The notes under the pieces were generated by a model that searched no databases, was not told the DNA's origin, and saw only the letters and a program-made list of their open reading frames with translations. 64,000 nucleotides of DNA from Gonatopus flavifemur (lineage: Eukaryota; Arthropoda; Insecta; Hymenoptera; Dryinidae). Positions 45,491 through 58,489 of the stretch are shown here, piece after piece. The translations under genes were made by a program, and so were the position numbers. How positions within the stretch are numbered: the stretch's first letter is position 1; the number at the start of each line of letters is the position of its first letter. The stretch lies in contig JAFFJZ010000010.1 in the NCBI GenBank assembly GCA_018340375.1, forward strand, positions 1,984,001 to 2,048,000. Reading direction: 5' to 3'.

Positions 45491-47001
45491 TATCAAACCT
45501 AAAAATCCATTTTTTCACGTCAGATCGAAATTTTGAGTTTGATCAACTCGATATCTAATCGATCCAGCTGAAAATTTTGATGAGTTTCCGATGTCGATAT
45601 CGATTCGATGTCATAGCCATATGTGGAGTTTTCATCTATGTTGAGTCAGTTACTTCTTTATGAAATTTTGGATGGGCAAATATCAGAGCCTGACAAAGCA
45701 TGCCTGATTTTCTATCAAGTCCTTATCAAGTTTCGTTACGGTTTTCCGTATTTCGCTCAATTTTATGGAAATCTCTTCCGAACCCTATTGCACCCCTGCG
45801 CTACAACCCTATTTTCCTTATTCACGGTGTCCGGGTTCTAACCTGATCAGGACCTTGTTAAAAAGTAGGGAATGCCTGATCAAATTTCTACTAGGGTGGC
45901 AGATTCGCATGGAACTATTAATCATATTTCGCTGTGTATATATTCAATTTATTTCATACTTTTACGGTATCCTGCGTATTACAAAAGGGTTCTGAAAACA
46001 TCAAAACGACGAATACTGAAATTGATTAATGAAAAGAATTTATTGTTGATGCAAATTTTATTCAATCAGATTACTTTATTCTGAAAAATTAACGTCATGA
46101 ATCACGATGCGCGGGTTTACAAATTTATTTCACGAGAGCGATTCAAAAGAAAGAATTGAAAAACTTCCACACTCTGTGCTTGGAATTATGAAACAATGGG
46201 AATACGTAGTGCAGGGATATTAATGTATTTTTAATGGGAGTCATAAGTCGTAAAGTGACTACGAACGGTACATGTATTCTTCAAATTCTTTCTTTAATGG
46301 ATATGATTTTTTGAAATCTTTATATTCTCACCTAATACGGAATATGCACACCGTTTTGAAGTACTCGAATCATCAACGCTCCATATAGTCACATAAAGTT
46401 GATCTATATTTCATTTCCGTTACGCCTGATGCACACGTTAACGGACGCATGTGACTTTATATTGCAGTGAATATTCATCTAGGAAGCATAGACATGATAC
46501 TCTTATTAAATATAAATCATATACTTTCAAAACTTGACGGAAAATAAACAGATTTTAGACACGAAATTTTGAATGGTTTATGATCAAAATTGTATGATTT
46601 GTACTGTCTTATACACTGGAAGAAAATGTATAGCGCTTATGAAGATGCGGTATGGTTGGGACAAGTATTCGAAAGAAACAATGAACGGTATATAGCTCTG
46701 TGACGACGGTAATATAGTTGGTAGAATGATCTGGTATCCGTCCTACAACGATACGAATCTTTTCTCTATCATCATTTTATCATTGTATTGACCATGCTTT
46801 CACTGTCACAGCAATGCTTTGCAAATAGCATACAGATTCGTTGTAAGAAATATAATTTTGTTTCAATGTATGAGAATATCATATCAAGAATTATATGCGA
46901 ATATTACATTATTTAAACGGGCTCATAATCTAATTCATGCTCAATTCATACTTCACATGATAACAATAAATAATAATGAAGTATATATCAGTGACGGATC
47001 C

Positions 47002-47165
47002 ACACGGAGAAAAATAGATACCGAGGACAAGCATCTGGATTATACCAATTTTCCATAGACCCTAATATCCATATTTTAAGGAGTATAATCTAGATCATAA
47101 GGAGCAATAAAAAGTTATTGAAGACTAGTATCCCAAGGGTATAATCCTCATGTCCTGATTCAAGT
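47002..47165. mobile_element. MITE remnant with cacacggagaaaa end
   Basis: The left end cacacggagaaaaatagata is followed by gaggacaagcatctggatta. A diverged inverted partner, ggtataatcctcatgtcctg, lies at 47137-47156. The right terminus is degraded. Confidence 0.55.
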
Positions 47166-48061
47166 TATGAAGGGATGCATGTTTGAATGGATGGGGAGAG
47201 GGATAGGCAAGTTGCTAGATCCGCTACTAATATATTTTAATATGTGATATATTAAATGATCATATCATCATTATTTTATATCATTTGTTGATAATATTCG
47301 GTGATATTCGATAATTCGGTATTAATAATGCATAGTAATGATCGATTGGAGCGTTTGATGTATCGCATGAATTTCATTACATGCTATGAAGAATTATCGA
47401 AATTTTCCAGTGTGCTGTATACCAGTTGCTGTGATCGGAAAATTCCAATCATTGAATGGGGAATCATATGTATAAAATTTACGATGAATTTAATAAAAAT
47501 TACCAAACTTTATGTGATTTCAATCACCGTTTCAAAATGAATTTTCCGTTTGGTACCAAGAATTCGTAACGCATGTGTGTTAGTCACTGCGTATCAAATG
47601 GAAGGATTGAATGAAAATTATACAACCCATATAACCCAAGAACATTGTTTGAATACCATACGGAGTGAATAGGATCACTCATAAGAGGTGTTAAATGAAG
47701 TCATAAGTAATTATATGATTAATATGAATAATATGTTACCCAAATCGAAAAGTGATCCCTCCTTCCCCCTTACATATGGAAAATCAGGAAATTTCTTCCA
47801 CTTCGAGCATAAAAAAACCCCAAATTTAAATGCAAACAGACGCCGCATGGGAAAACTATATTTTCAATATTACTTCCTCGTTAAAGGGGAGCTTTGTGAT
47901 CGTTACGAGTGACGAAAAATTCTTTTGCCTTCAAATGCAAAATTTTTTAGACCAAAATGTTGCTCTAAACTCGAGGAAAATTTTTAATCCCGTGTTTGTC
48001 CGCCCGTCTGTCTGTCTGGATGTGTGCACTCCTTCCCTGAATTGCGAACGCCCATAGCTCT

Positions 48062-48219
48062 CCACGGAAAAAATAATTTAGCTGCAGCAGCTAAATGGCT
48101 AGCACGGACATGGACAGCCATTAAATCAGCTCCTGCAGCTGAATTTTAGCTACCAGCCGCAGGAGCTAATTTAATGACTGTCCATGTCCGTGCTAGCCAT
48201 TTAGCTGCTGTTGTGGACC
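48062..48219. mobile_element. Near-perfect palindrome with agctgcagcagct modules
   Basis: The left arm cagctaaatggctagcacgg, acatggacag mirrors ctgtccatgt, ccgtgctagccatttagctg. A central part has agctcctgcagctg / cagccgcaggagct. The left edge cacggaaaaaata hints at the ACACGGAGAAAA group. Confidence 0.85.
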
Positions 48220-48601
48220 GAGGTAATGGTGGTCCCATTTGAGTTTCAACCTGATTCTCACAGGAGAACGGGAGGAGGAAAGGAATAATATTATTAAAAG
48301 TGTGATTTTGCGAACGCGCATATCTCCACTCCCTATTATCCGGTTGCAATGAAACTTATACCACGTTCTAGTCATGATCCGATAGTGACCTCACAAAAGT
48401 TTCATCTTAATCGATTGAAAACTGGGGAAATTTTTTTGTTACGATTCGCGTAATTTGACAATATTGAGAAAGCATGCCTTCCCTATGGCCGTATCATCAG
48501 AATGCCGTGAAACTTTGAGCGTATTCAGTTCACAAGGTATTAATGGTACGATATGAATTTCAGGCGAATTGGAATTCGGGGAAGAGAATCGTAAGCACTA
48601 A

Positions 48602-48720
48602 CCCCAGTAACAATGATTGTAGCGTTTGTCTAGTACCTTTCAAGGCACTAGCAGTGAAGCTAGTCACTAGACAGGGCCTTGACATTAACTATGAGGTGGC
48701 TAGAGTCACTTCTGCTAGGG
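48602..48720. mobile_element. MITE of the ccctagtagaaat group
   Basis: About 119 bp ending gagtcacttctgctaggg. Interior: ctagtacctttcaaggcact, gaagctagtcactagacagg. Confidence 0.65.
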
Positions 48721-48904
48721 AAGCTTTCAAAATTTCTTAAATGCCATTATTACGTGAAGATCTTCCGTTTTTATCATCCGATCTTCATGGAATTTTTATC
48801 CCTGTCATTTGTGAGGTTGATAATAGTTCCATATCAGTTTCGCGTTGATCCGTTCAAAGGAACCCGTAAAATTTATGTTAGTGGATTCACTCATTGAAAT
48901 TCGG

Positions 48905-49082
48905 TTGTGTAAATCGACAGATATGAATTTTATTGAAAATAAAGGGGGCGGACAAATCCACGTCGCCTCTCCGTTGCCTCAACGGAGGCTCTCCCTTATT
49001 TCTCCCTTATTTCCACGGCTCCTATTCCTCCACCGATTCTCCACCGAAGTCCTAGGTGGAGGATCCCGTAGTGGTCGAATCA
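48905..49082. mobile_element. Copy of the 22131-22440 repeat (partial)
   Basis: ggttgtgtaaatcgacagat, cgcctctccgttgcctcaac, ctctcccttatttctccctt and ctccaccgaagtcctaggtg match the right half of 22131-22440 in order. Confidence 0.7.
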
Positions 49083-50432
49083 TGCCTTTTGCACTGCAAT
49101 CTCTGATTCTAAGGACAATATAGCTCCTGTCAGGCGCTACTTCGATAGAAACGAAGAAGCTTCATGCGTATCAATTGGCAGAGTTTTCTTAAATTTATCT
49201 TCGGGTTAGAATCAAAATTCTTTGCATCAAGAGTAAGAAATTGAAATCATATGAGTCATACGTGAAATAAACTCCAATTGTATAGAAATCAGTACTGAAA
49301 GTCCAAACAATGAAACTGGAAATTCATCCAGGAATGGCTGTTGTTAAATCATTGTGAATCACAAAATCTAACGAATATCCGCTTCCTCGTGTATCAGGAA
49401 CAGAAAAAATATCCAAATTATAATGAATCCAATTTCATACGTGAAAAAAAACCTCATCAATACCGTCGATTAATCGTTCCAGTAATTAGACACATTGACA
49501 ACACATAAAAAAGCCTTCGTATTGAAAGGAATTATGAAATTACAAAGCGGAAAAAATGGAGCAAAACTTGTCAGCTGTAAGAGATCGATAGTCGAATCAA
49601 TCACAAGAAGAGAACACGAACAAGTAACGACAATTATTGAGAAGGAAAGAAGGAACAACTTTTCTTCAGTTAATTGCATATTTTCGATTTCCTAAACGAC
49701 TTTCATCGATTTAGAAATTGTTAGAAAATGAAAACATTAAAACAAGCGTATCAAAGCGAAGTACCGATGACACATTAAACGCCCGATGTGACACGATGAG
49801 ATCTCGTTTACGTTTCATTCCAACCATTCCATGAAAAATATATGTGTTTATATTTTCTATTGAGAACAAACGATAGCTTGTACATTTGCGTCATTATATC
49901 GCATAATATAATTATAATTATGGAAAAAACTTTCTCTATGTCTATCGCAATGACGATTCCCATGTAACCGCAAGAAAGGAATGAATTTTTTTCATTTTTC
50001 CTAAATGATAACTAGCGAACTCTCGATTTCACCATGTGAGGTGGCAAGACTTGGATGTATTGCGATAAGGGCAACGTTCATTGGCGGCTGTCGTGACAAG
50101 TGATTCGACGGATGATTTTTATACTTTCCCTGAGAGATCATAAACAAGAAACTATTTACATTAAAATGATTGAACGTCATTCAGTCTTAACCTCACCGTT
50201 GAACGCTTGACATAGTTTCTAAGCTTTTCTTGCAAAATCCTTTTACGAGGATTGATAGTGAGCAGATGATTAAATCATACTTTGGACACTGAAGAAACTC
50301 CTTGTAGGAAAAATTAATTCTGGAGGAGTCTGTGTGAATCAAACACAGATCGTTAACGACCCCATATATTGTTCATAAAACTTATTAGTGAACAATATAT
50401 TGTTCACTATATGGTTTTGTGAGACTATGTTA

Positions 50433-50710
50433 TAAGGGGAAACGATCGCATAGGTGGCCAAAATACTCGAAACTGAACGCATAAGAAGGTCTGAAATTTT
50501 CAGGGATGAATCTTTGAAGGTTTATCTAGGTCTGTATAGAGCCGGAATTTTAAATTTCGAAAAAAAGTGAAAACAATTTTTTTACAGACCTAGATAAACC
50601 TTCGAAGATTCATCCCTGAAAATTTTAGACTTTTTTATGGCTCAATTTCGAATATTTTGGTTGGAAAAATGCCACCAGTTGGAGCCTATTTATGCGATCG
50701 TGTCCTCTTA
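50433..50710. mobile_element. Palindromic element of about 278 bp
   Basis: Left taaggggaaacgatcgcata, ctgaaattttcagggatgaa, aggtttatctaggtctgta. Right tacagacctagataaacctt, ttcatccctgaaaattttag and tatttatgcgatcgtgtcct. Arms of about 120 bp. Confidence 0.85.
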
Positions 50711-51719
50711 ACGCGCGTTAGCGATTTAGTGTAATGTAGATATCCATGGAATCGAAGCATAGAACAAATTATGTGAAAAATTCTCACACTTTTTAGTAGG
50801 TTTGATGTTATGTGCTTGTCATTAGATATGAGGAATTCGTAATTGATTTATGGTAATTTCCTTTAAAAATTCCTGACTGAATTGGAAATTTTATTTTTCG
50901 AATGGAATTTATTATAATCAGATTGTGAAGAGAAAGATCAGAAGTATACGCAGAGAAAAGTCACTTTGGGAAAAAAACTACACGTTACAGAAAAGATCAA
51001 ACTGTAAAGTCATGCATTATGTGTGGCATTGAAATCACTATACTTTCTATGGATGAATAACTGAATTCCCTCACTCTGTTCTAGAAAGTAAAAGTAATTT
51101 TGATGAACAAAATTCACAAACATTTCAATAGAATGAAATGAATAACTCCACAATGTAATTTTGTCTTCACTTTACTGTGTATAGTAATTTTTTAGGAAAC
51201 TTTTCTTTATGTGTATCGATCTCATTGATTCAATTGAGGCAGAGGAATGTTTTGGTGGCTCCTTTTACCAGCAATTCATCGGATGAGTATTTGGGAAATT
51301 CAGGTCAATGGGTCTATGTAAATGTATTGTCACGTGACTGGACACTTTCTACGAGACTCGGACAACCGTGTCTCTCGCGATCAGCTATGAATCGTTTCTC
51401 GAATGATCAGATTTTTTTCCATTCTTTTCTTCTATCATTCAATTCTGTCGTACAACGGAAGCCTTTGTTGAGCCGCATGTGTGACTTTTGCTGCATTTCA
51501 TGTTTTTTTTATCAAATTATTCTGTAAAAAATCCTCTTTTTCATGACATTTCTCATTTCAAATTCTTATCGGTTTTATGAAACAGAGGATTTTCTACAAA
51601 CCCATTTGATATGAGAAACTCATTTTCTTAAAAAATGCGACTTAACAAGGTTTCTCCGTTGTACGACAGAATTCTTTGCTATACTCATGATCACATTAAA
51701 ATCGGAATTCTGATTCATG

Positions 51720-52020
51720 CACGGAAAGACCCCGGTCTATCAATATTTAGAAAAATGACTGTCAATTTAGGGAAAACGAGGATCGCTGAAACATATTTGT
51801 AGTGAGTCTACTGAAAATTCGTAGTCGATGTATTAACAATTGACAGTTTCACTGTGAAAAATACCAATGAAATCATCAACTTTTGATATTTTGACTACGA
51901 ATTTTTGGTAGACTCACTACGAATATTTTTCAGCGATCCTCTTTTTTCCTGAATTGACAGTCATTTTTCCAAACGTTGATAAAGACTTTCTAAATATTAA
52001 TAGACCCGGTCTTTCCGTGT
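51720..52020. mobile_element. MITE with cacggaaagacc / ggtctttccgtg ends
   Basis: About 300 bp. Left: cacggaaagaccccggtcta, gaggatcgctga, gtagtgagtctac. Right: gtagactcactacgaatat, cagcgatcctc, gacccggtctttccgtgt. A variant of the ACACGGA... group. Confidence 0.85.
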
Positions 52021-53123
52021 GGTTTCATTATTTTCCTGTTATGGAATATTCAGGGATGCACACATATTGTGTTGATAAGCATACATACTTTCAGAAGTAT
52101 ACTAACAGAAGTTCAAAGTGTACCCATACAGCACAAAAGTCCCCGCAAAGAGCTCCCGTTATGACAGTAAACATGAATGCATTATGAATAGTGTGAATTC
52201 AAAATGAGACTGTGTCAAATGTACTGTAGACATACATAGTACATTCGAAATGTACGATAATCATTCAAACGACGTTCGATTGACATCCATTAATACGTAT
52301 AGCACCTATGAAACGGCCTCATTGGAATGTGCATAGAACATGTTTCGAATATTCGGAAAACATCCATAGTATATCTAGCGCTAGTCGGGAAAATTCAACT
52401 AGTAGAAACCCTGATAGAAATTATGATCGGAGATTAGATGGGCTCCAGCTGGTTTCCCCAGATGTTAGGTTGGTTCCTAGCTAGTCTTGTAACGCAGTTT
52501 TGAGCCTGTGCCCATGCAAATCTCCCACGGAATTGCTAGAATCTTGTTTAAATTGGTAATTAGAATTATGAAATCATGTTTTTCTTGTAAAACCACACCT
52601 ACACTGAGGAAAAAGCGATATGGTTACATACACCATCCTCCCACGTTAAGGAATAATCGTTACACTGACCTGAAATCTGGTTATGATGACCAGGAAAACA
52701 AAACAAAATGACGTGATTCTGGTTGTGGCAACTAGATATTCCAAAAATTTTCCCAAGGGCATCGAGATAGAATCTCGAATACAGTAGAACCTCTCTTACC
52801 GCGACACTCCGGTTTTCAAAAAACTCCCATAGTGAAACAAAATGTGTTACCCCCACTCTACCATCAATTTTCGATACGTAGCGATAAATTACGTGACAAG
52901 ATTCAAACATGAAAGTTTGTTGGACAATCGTGGTGAATTTATGTATAGGCTTCCAACTTATAACCAAATTATAGATTTTAAGTTAAAAAATGAAAAAAGA
53001 ACAGAAATAGTAAATGTTTTTCAATATTCTTGGGCAATTATATTTTTTAATGTTCCTACTTCTCGAAGAAAGATCGATTAACGAATGCAACTTTATTTTT
53101 TCATTGCACGATTTCATTGCTAT

Positions 53124-53233
53124 AACCCTACAAACAATGATCACTGGCGTTTCAATGGGTCGCTAATGGTTCGGCAATGCCGTTGAAGAGCCGTCATTGG
53201 CCCTTTGAAACACCAGCAATTGTGTTTGCTGGG
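53124..53233. mobile_element. 110 bp MITE, inverted partner of 18088-18195
   Basis: accctacaaacaatgatcac ... gaaacaccagcaattgtgtt, tgctggg. Central inverted modules: tgggtcgctaatggttcgg and gccgtcattggccc. Confidence 0.7.
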
Positions 53234-53269
53234 AAGAAGAGATATCACCATATACTAAAAGTTGATCGT

Positions 53270-53849
53270 TCAAAAAATTCCTCTAGCTCGTAAAGTCGGA
53301 ATCATTAAATTTTTGAATGCTGGCCACGAGCAAGCATAAACGGTTCGACGGTTCAATATTTCGAAGTCCGCGGTGCATCGTATCCTTCAGAAGGAAGGAA
53401 ATACCCTAAAGGTACAGAAAAATATCCGTCAGCAGTAGGGAAATGAGAATGAAAAAAGATTGACTGCGATTGAAGAATCTCCAGTAGGAAAAATTCTATT
53501 TCCATGGTTTTCACAACAAAGAAGTATCCGCACTCCAGTACCTGGTCCCCTCCTTCGAGAGTAAGCTTTAGTAACCGATGAAGAATTAGGTGGGTCCAAT
53601 ACTTTCAAAGCTAGTAACGGATGGCTGCGAAAATTCAAAGAGTGGCATGGCATTAAACAACTATGTGTGCAAAGAGAACGACTGTCAGAACACCATAAGG
53701 GTATCGCAGGTTCTTGTAAAATATTTCACGATTCTATCAAAATTGAAGGCTATTCTCTATATTGCATCTATGATGCCGACAAGACTGGTCTTCAGTGGAA
53801 AGCTGTACTTCAAAAAACACTGGCAGCTAGAAACGAAATGAGTGCGTAA
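53270..53849 (+). pseudogene. Tigger/pogo-type (jerky-like) transposase fossil
   Basis: One plus-strand frame reads as the N-terminal half of a Tigger/jerky-type DDE transposase, interrupted by stops. A helix-turn-helix-like piece has TVRRFNISKSAVHRILQKEG (about 53338-53397). AIEESPVGKIL and FSQQRSIRTPVPGPLLRE follow, then a CENP-B-type DNA-binding segment NGWLRKFKEWHGIKQLCVQR and YDADKTGLQWKAVLQKTLAA (to about 53830). In-frame stops lie near 53336, 53437 and 53570. The usual Asp-Glu of the D-A-D-E-T-G-L motif is D-A-D-K-T-G-L, and the frame ends before the rest of the catalytic domain. It is inactive. The family is a pogo-group DNA transposon, TA-inserting cut-and-paste. No bounding terminal repeats were found. 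Confidence 0.8.
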
Positions 53850-53973
53850 ATATAAATATATGATATTCTATAATACTCTCTGTACAGCATATCTTGAAAT
53901 GTTGAAGAAGTACTCTACAGATAGATATTTTGAATTATTGCGCGCATTTTTTGTAGTTTGTCCCGTAAGACTT

Positions 53974-54040
53974 ATGGAAAAAACTCCAAAAAAGTAAAAA
54001 TATAACGCCAAGCACATGAAAATGCGATCAATATCGTTTT
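53974..54040. mobile_element. Solo terminus of the 11464-12146 element family
   Basis: ggaaaaaactccaaaaaagt, ataacgccaagcacatgaaa and atgcgatcaatat match the terminal arm of 11464-12146. No second arm was seen nearby. Confidence 0.75.
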
Positions 54041-57000
54041 GAAACGCCTGTTTAGAACGCCGTGAGCAACCCCCAAATCTCTTTCGAAAATTATATAAAA
54101 AATACTGTAGCACTCCTTCATGATGTAGAACAACACAGTTTAAGTTTCACTTTTTACTGTGTATCATTCATCTTTGACCAATCGGAAGTGATATTCTCCG
54201 AATTTCGATGAAAGATCATATTTGGATCACTTAAAAAGATCACTTTGTTTGGAGATTCAGATATCCTCAAGCGTTATATGGTAATGAATCAAAACAGTTC
54301 TCATTAATGCCGGTTGCGTATGTTTTGTGTATGCATATCAATCAAAAATACTATGTACTTTCTAAGTATGTTTAACACAGTCTCATTCGTACATTTTATG
54401 AACGTTTCTATCTCTTATGAACTTTGAAGTTCTGTTGCTGCTTGGAAAACAGTAATGATCTTAAGAAAGAATAGTTGTCTTCACCAAACTTTGTCATCAA
54501 TTTTGGCACTTCCCACATGGGGGACCTGAAGGATATACGGTTTCGACATTTTAATATTATTTTATGGATTCCATATTAAATGATGATTCAACCAACAATC
54601 AACAATCAGTTGTTCAGGAAAACAGTTTCTCCATCATGAAGAATCGACTTGGATCCGGAAAACTTATATCTATTACAAAAAAAGTGGGGCCAAGTTTTCA
54701 TAGTATTTGTTGAATATCGATTAGGGAATTAAGCAATTATTCTTCATTTCAAGGGTCCAGGTAGAGACAAGTTTCTTGGAAAATCTTTGAAAGTGTTCTT
54801 CAATTCTACCGCAAAACTCCGAGAATTTCAGAAAATCCCTCAGTAAACATTCCTGAAAAAGTCTGAAGAATTCTTGTTCTTCGGGCACATTCTTTCAGTG
54901 AAAATCCACTCGAATATCCATAAACATTCCTGAAGACCTCTGAATGTTCCTAAGAACCACGGAGAATCTCTGAAAATGTTCAAGATTTCAAAGAAATTTG
55001 TTCACCAGGCCAACAATAGGTAACTCTTTCATGGAATGAGAGAATTTTCTTCAGTCATGTAATGGACATTTACATCAATTTCATCTTGTATTTTTTAAAG
55101 CAGAATCATAATAAGATGATCGCTGTGTGAATTACCTTGAATTAGAATTCTGTCGATTCCTGTTACTACAGAGTTCGGATTTTTCTTCTTCCTGATCAGA
55201 TGAATTTCGTACAAGTAATTGAATTACCATAATTCACTTGAAACTATACTGTATCATTAACAGAACTAAAAGTTATGGATTTTCAGTGAAATTCGAGATT
55301 ATATAACGAAGCGCACTAAAATTTAAATATCAACTGATGATGCGTATGGGAGAAAGTCAACAGATTTCATTAAAGTCCATTTCGATCTCGAAACATTATC
55401 GGTCGTCAATGTATGTCAATGGATTCTCAATGATTCCCACGAATTTCATGAATATCTAACCTTTGTCTTCATGTTTGAAAAACGCGAATGAATCAATAAA
55501 CATCCAAGATTCGTCATGGTTAAAAACTTCTGAAATGAGGTGCTTTTATTCCCAATCGAATAATTTATTTTTCATCTTCTTTCGAATGCTGTGAGCAAAT
55601 TTATTCAATGCTCCATGTTTCACGTGGTTGGAACAAAGTTTCAATTTCATCATCGATAGGAAAAGACCAAAGGGAATCAAGATCAACAAATGTTTATGAA
55701 AACGTGCAGGTGTTGAACAGTGGTTGGGAAGTTTAATACCTGGCCATCAAGTGGGTCACTAGGCTATGGCCCAATGGCATGCCTCCAATCCGGCAAATAT
55801 TTCTCCGACGAATTCCGGAAGTTCCTTTCACATGCTTTGATGAATCGTTCTCTTGCTCGTTCAATGTATAAAAAATTGATGCGATGATGCGTTGTATCTT
55901 GATAAAGCCGTTCATTTCATTGACGGGATTTTCTTAATATTCTTGGTAGTTTACTCAGAAAATTTCTGATTGAAAAAGATCCTGTATATACATTGATTTC
56001 TTGAACAGGGCATAGAAACGTCAAATTCAAAATTATGAATAATACAAAATTTCTTGAAGCAACTTCACTTTTACAGAAATTTACTTCATTCTGACTCAGA
56101 CGCTTCATTTGTCCTTGAATTTTTTGGAGAGAAAATGAAGCGTTTCGGTTAAAAGAGAGTTCACTTTTATGATATTTCGAATAAACCCAATCATTCAATT
56201 CACCTTAAGTTGAAAGATGATGCTCTTCAATAATAGCAAAATCGCTATCACTGTTCGCTTCCATATCGTGTAATAAATCGTTACTAATTCCAAGGGTAGG
56301 TGAATTGGGGCATTTGGGAATAACAAATGTATCTGAGTGTGGTATTGGAAACGTCACAGCCTCTTCTTGGGTTCAATATACGGAGTAATAAGAAAATGCA
56401 AAGTTATAGTTCCTATCGGGATAATCGAGTATATCCCACGGGTACGGATACTGCGTCTAATGATCTTTAATGTAAACTTTTCTCTGTGTAACAAGCTGAA
56501 ATTATTTCCAATTCGTCCATGTTGTATCAAAATATAATGAAAATTAATCAAAACAATTAAACTTGAGTATATGCTATGAATAAGATGGGAGTCCAAGGAT
56601 AAAGAAAAAGCTGAATTTTGGCACTTGTACATAAACGATTGTATCTTCGGTAATGTTTCATGGATTATCTTTTGTAGAAGTACGAACTTTACGTAGAAAA
56701 TTCGTAACTGAACATATTATTTCCATGATTTTTATTCTTCCTCGGCGAAAAAGTATCTTTTTTTATTTTCATTCTTGTCAAAAAACATGATGTTTTTAAA
56801 ATATATTTCGGTTCATTGCACTCAAACTGCGTAATTGGTCAGTAACAACGGTAATCATATGTTCAATTTGACACCTTTCGGAACCAGATTGACCATGTAC
56901 AACTCGAGATATACCTCAAATAGTAAAACTATTATCGAAAAAAAATTTTTTTTATTGAAAATTAATGATTTTCGAGTTCAGGGAGCCAAAATGCGTAAGA

Positions 57001-58259
57001 AAAAAATAGTGTCAACGAATGTAGGAAACCGCTGTAAACTAGGGTTATCAATCACGTAATTTTGTTATTGACCATCAGCACTGTTTATCATCAAACTGTA
57101 GAAAGGTGGGATACACTTTCATAATTGTTACCACATGCACTCGTGCTAATCAATTGAAACAATCACATGGGAAAAGTACTATTCTTGTATAATTATATCT
57201 AATTATAACATGAATTCGACGTTCTACGCAATTATTATGAGGGTTGGAATATCGGTTCTTCTAACCAAAATACATAAGAAAACAAACGTGAAAAATTTTT
57301 GAAAAATAATCATACTCGGTGTAATTCTGTGGTATCCTCAGTTCTCTTATGCGGATTTTAGGTACTTTTCCAAACTCAATCGCCCTGGTTTTTCTCATTG
57401 AGGCGAAGATAGGGCTTATGATTTTTTGAATATTTTTTTGGCATGATTCCCTACACATCTGTATCCCTTTCAAACTCAAATCGACGAAACACCTGAAAAC
57501 CTTTCCTTGTAAAAAGTTTTCCAAGTTGTTTCCAAACTTTTTTTGGAAGCTTTTTTACAGTGCATTCACCAGAAAAACTTGAGTCAACTTGAGGGTACTT
57601 AAGGGTCTCCATGAGGTTCTATGTGGGATTCAATCTTCTTTTGGGTTTTATCGGTATGATCGACAAAACCTGATGAATATTGATGAATATTGAGAGGAAT
57701 AAAATAACTCAGCGATTTCTATGCGATTTATGTCACAGAATCTATCGGAATTCATTGGGATCCATCGAACTTTTTGGACAGGGGAGACCCACAGTAGTGC
57801 CTGGCATCACATCGCATACGGTATATCGCCTTGATTTGTTTTTCATGTACTTGGCCCAAGATACTACCGTGCCTCTCGATTACTAAAATTTAGTCGCGGA
57901 AGCTAATTAATGGTTGCTCAAATTTCTTCTCGTGCACTGATTAGGAATTTTATCGGTCATGAAACTTTCATAATGAAGATTTCCTGTGAATATTCTATTC
58001 ATATCCGAATTAAAAGAGATCGGTCTGGCAGAGATCACTGAGGAAATTGTCTGAATATCCAGGGGCTTGGGATTGCCAACCATTTCCTGCTTTGAATTAT
58101 CTCATCGTGTATTGATGTGTCTTGATCCGTTTGAACAAATGCAATTGTCAAAAGAAGAAATATGGGTCTTTTTTTCTCGCCATGCCCTAAATCCAATAGT
58201 TAGTTGGATGTTACATAGCCATGATTTGACTCGAGTTCTAATGGGTTAATTTCTGTATA
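54041..58259. other. 4 kb non-coding stretch
   Basis: No exon, RNA gene or clear palindrome was recognised. A gaa(a/g)atctctgaa-like mini-repeat is visible at about 54770-54990. Confidence 0.4.
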
Positions 58260-58489
58260 TACACTGAGAAAACAGATATCTTGAAAAATACCATAATTTT
58301 TGGATTTTTGGCGTTGGTCTGACCCAAGTCAAAATATTGAGGTGAAGTATGGTACCTTCCTCATAAAAATCCCAGCCATTATGGTACTTTTTAGAGGTAT
58401 CTTTACGTAAATATTTTGACTGTTGGATTCGACCAACGCCAAAAATCCATAAATTATGGTATTTCTCAAGATACCTTTTTCTCCGTGTA
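58260..58489. mobile_element. Palindromic MITE with tacactgagaaaa / tttttctccgtgta ends
   Basis: 230 bp. Left gatatcttgaaaaataccat, tttggatttttggcgttggt. Right ccaacgccaaaaatccataa, atggtatttctcaagatacc. Arms of about 85 bp plus inner pairs (tcaaaatatt / aatattttga). Confidence 0.85.

Noticed and set aside
49495..49695. 66-codon Lys/Glu-rich plus-strand frame
   Set aside because: Hydrophilic composition looked protein-like, but there is no family match, and no acceptor or donor was supported.
51177..51527. 116-codon plus-strand frame
   Set aside because: No domain, no splice signals of matching phase and unremarkable codon use. Considered as an exon for the secreted-protein gene and not supported.
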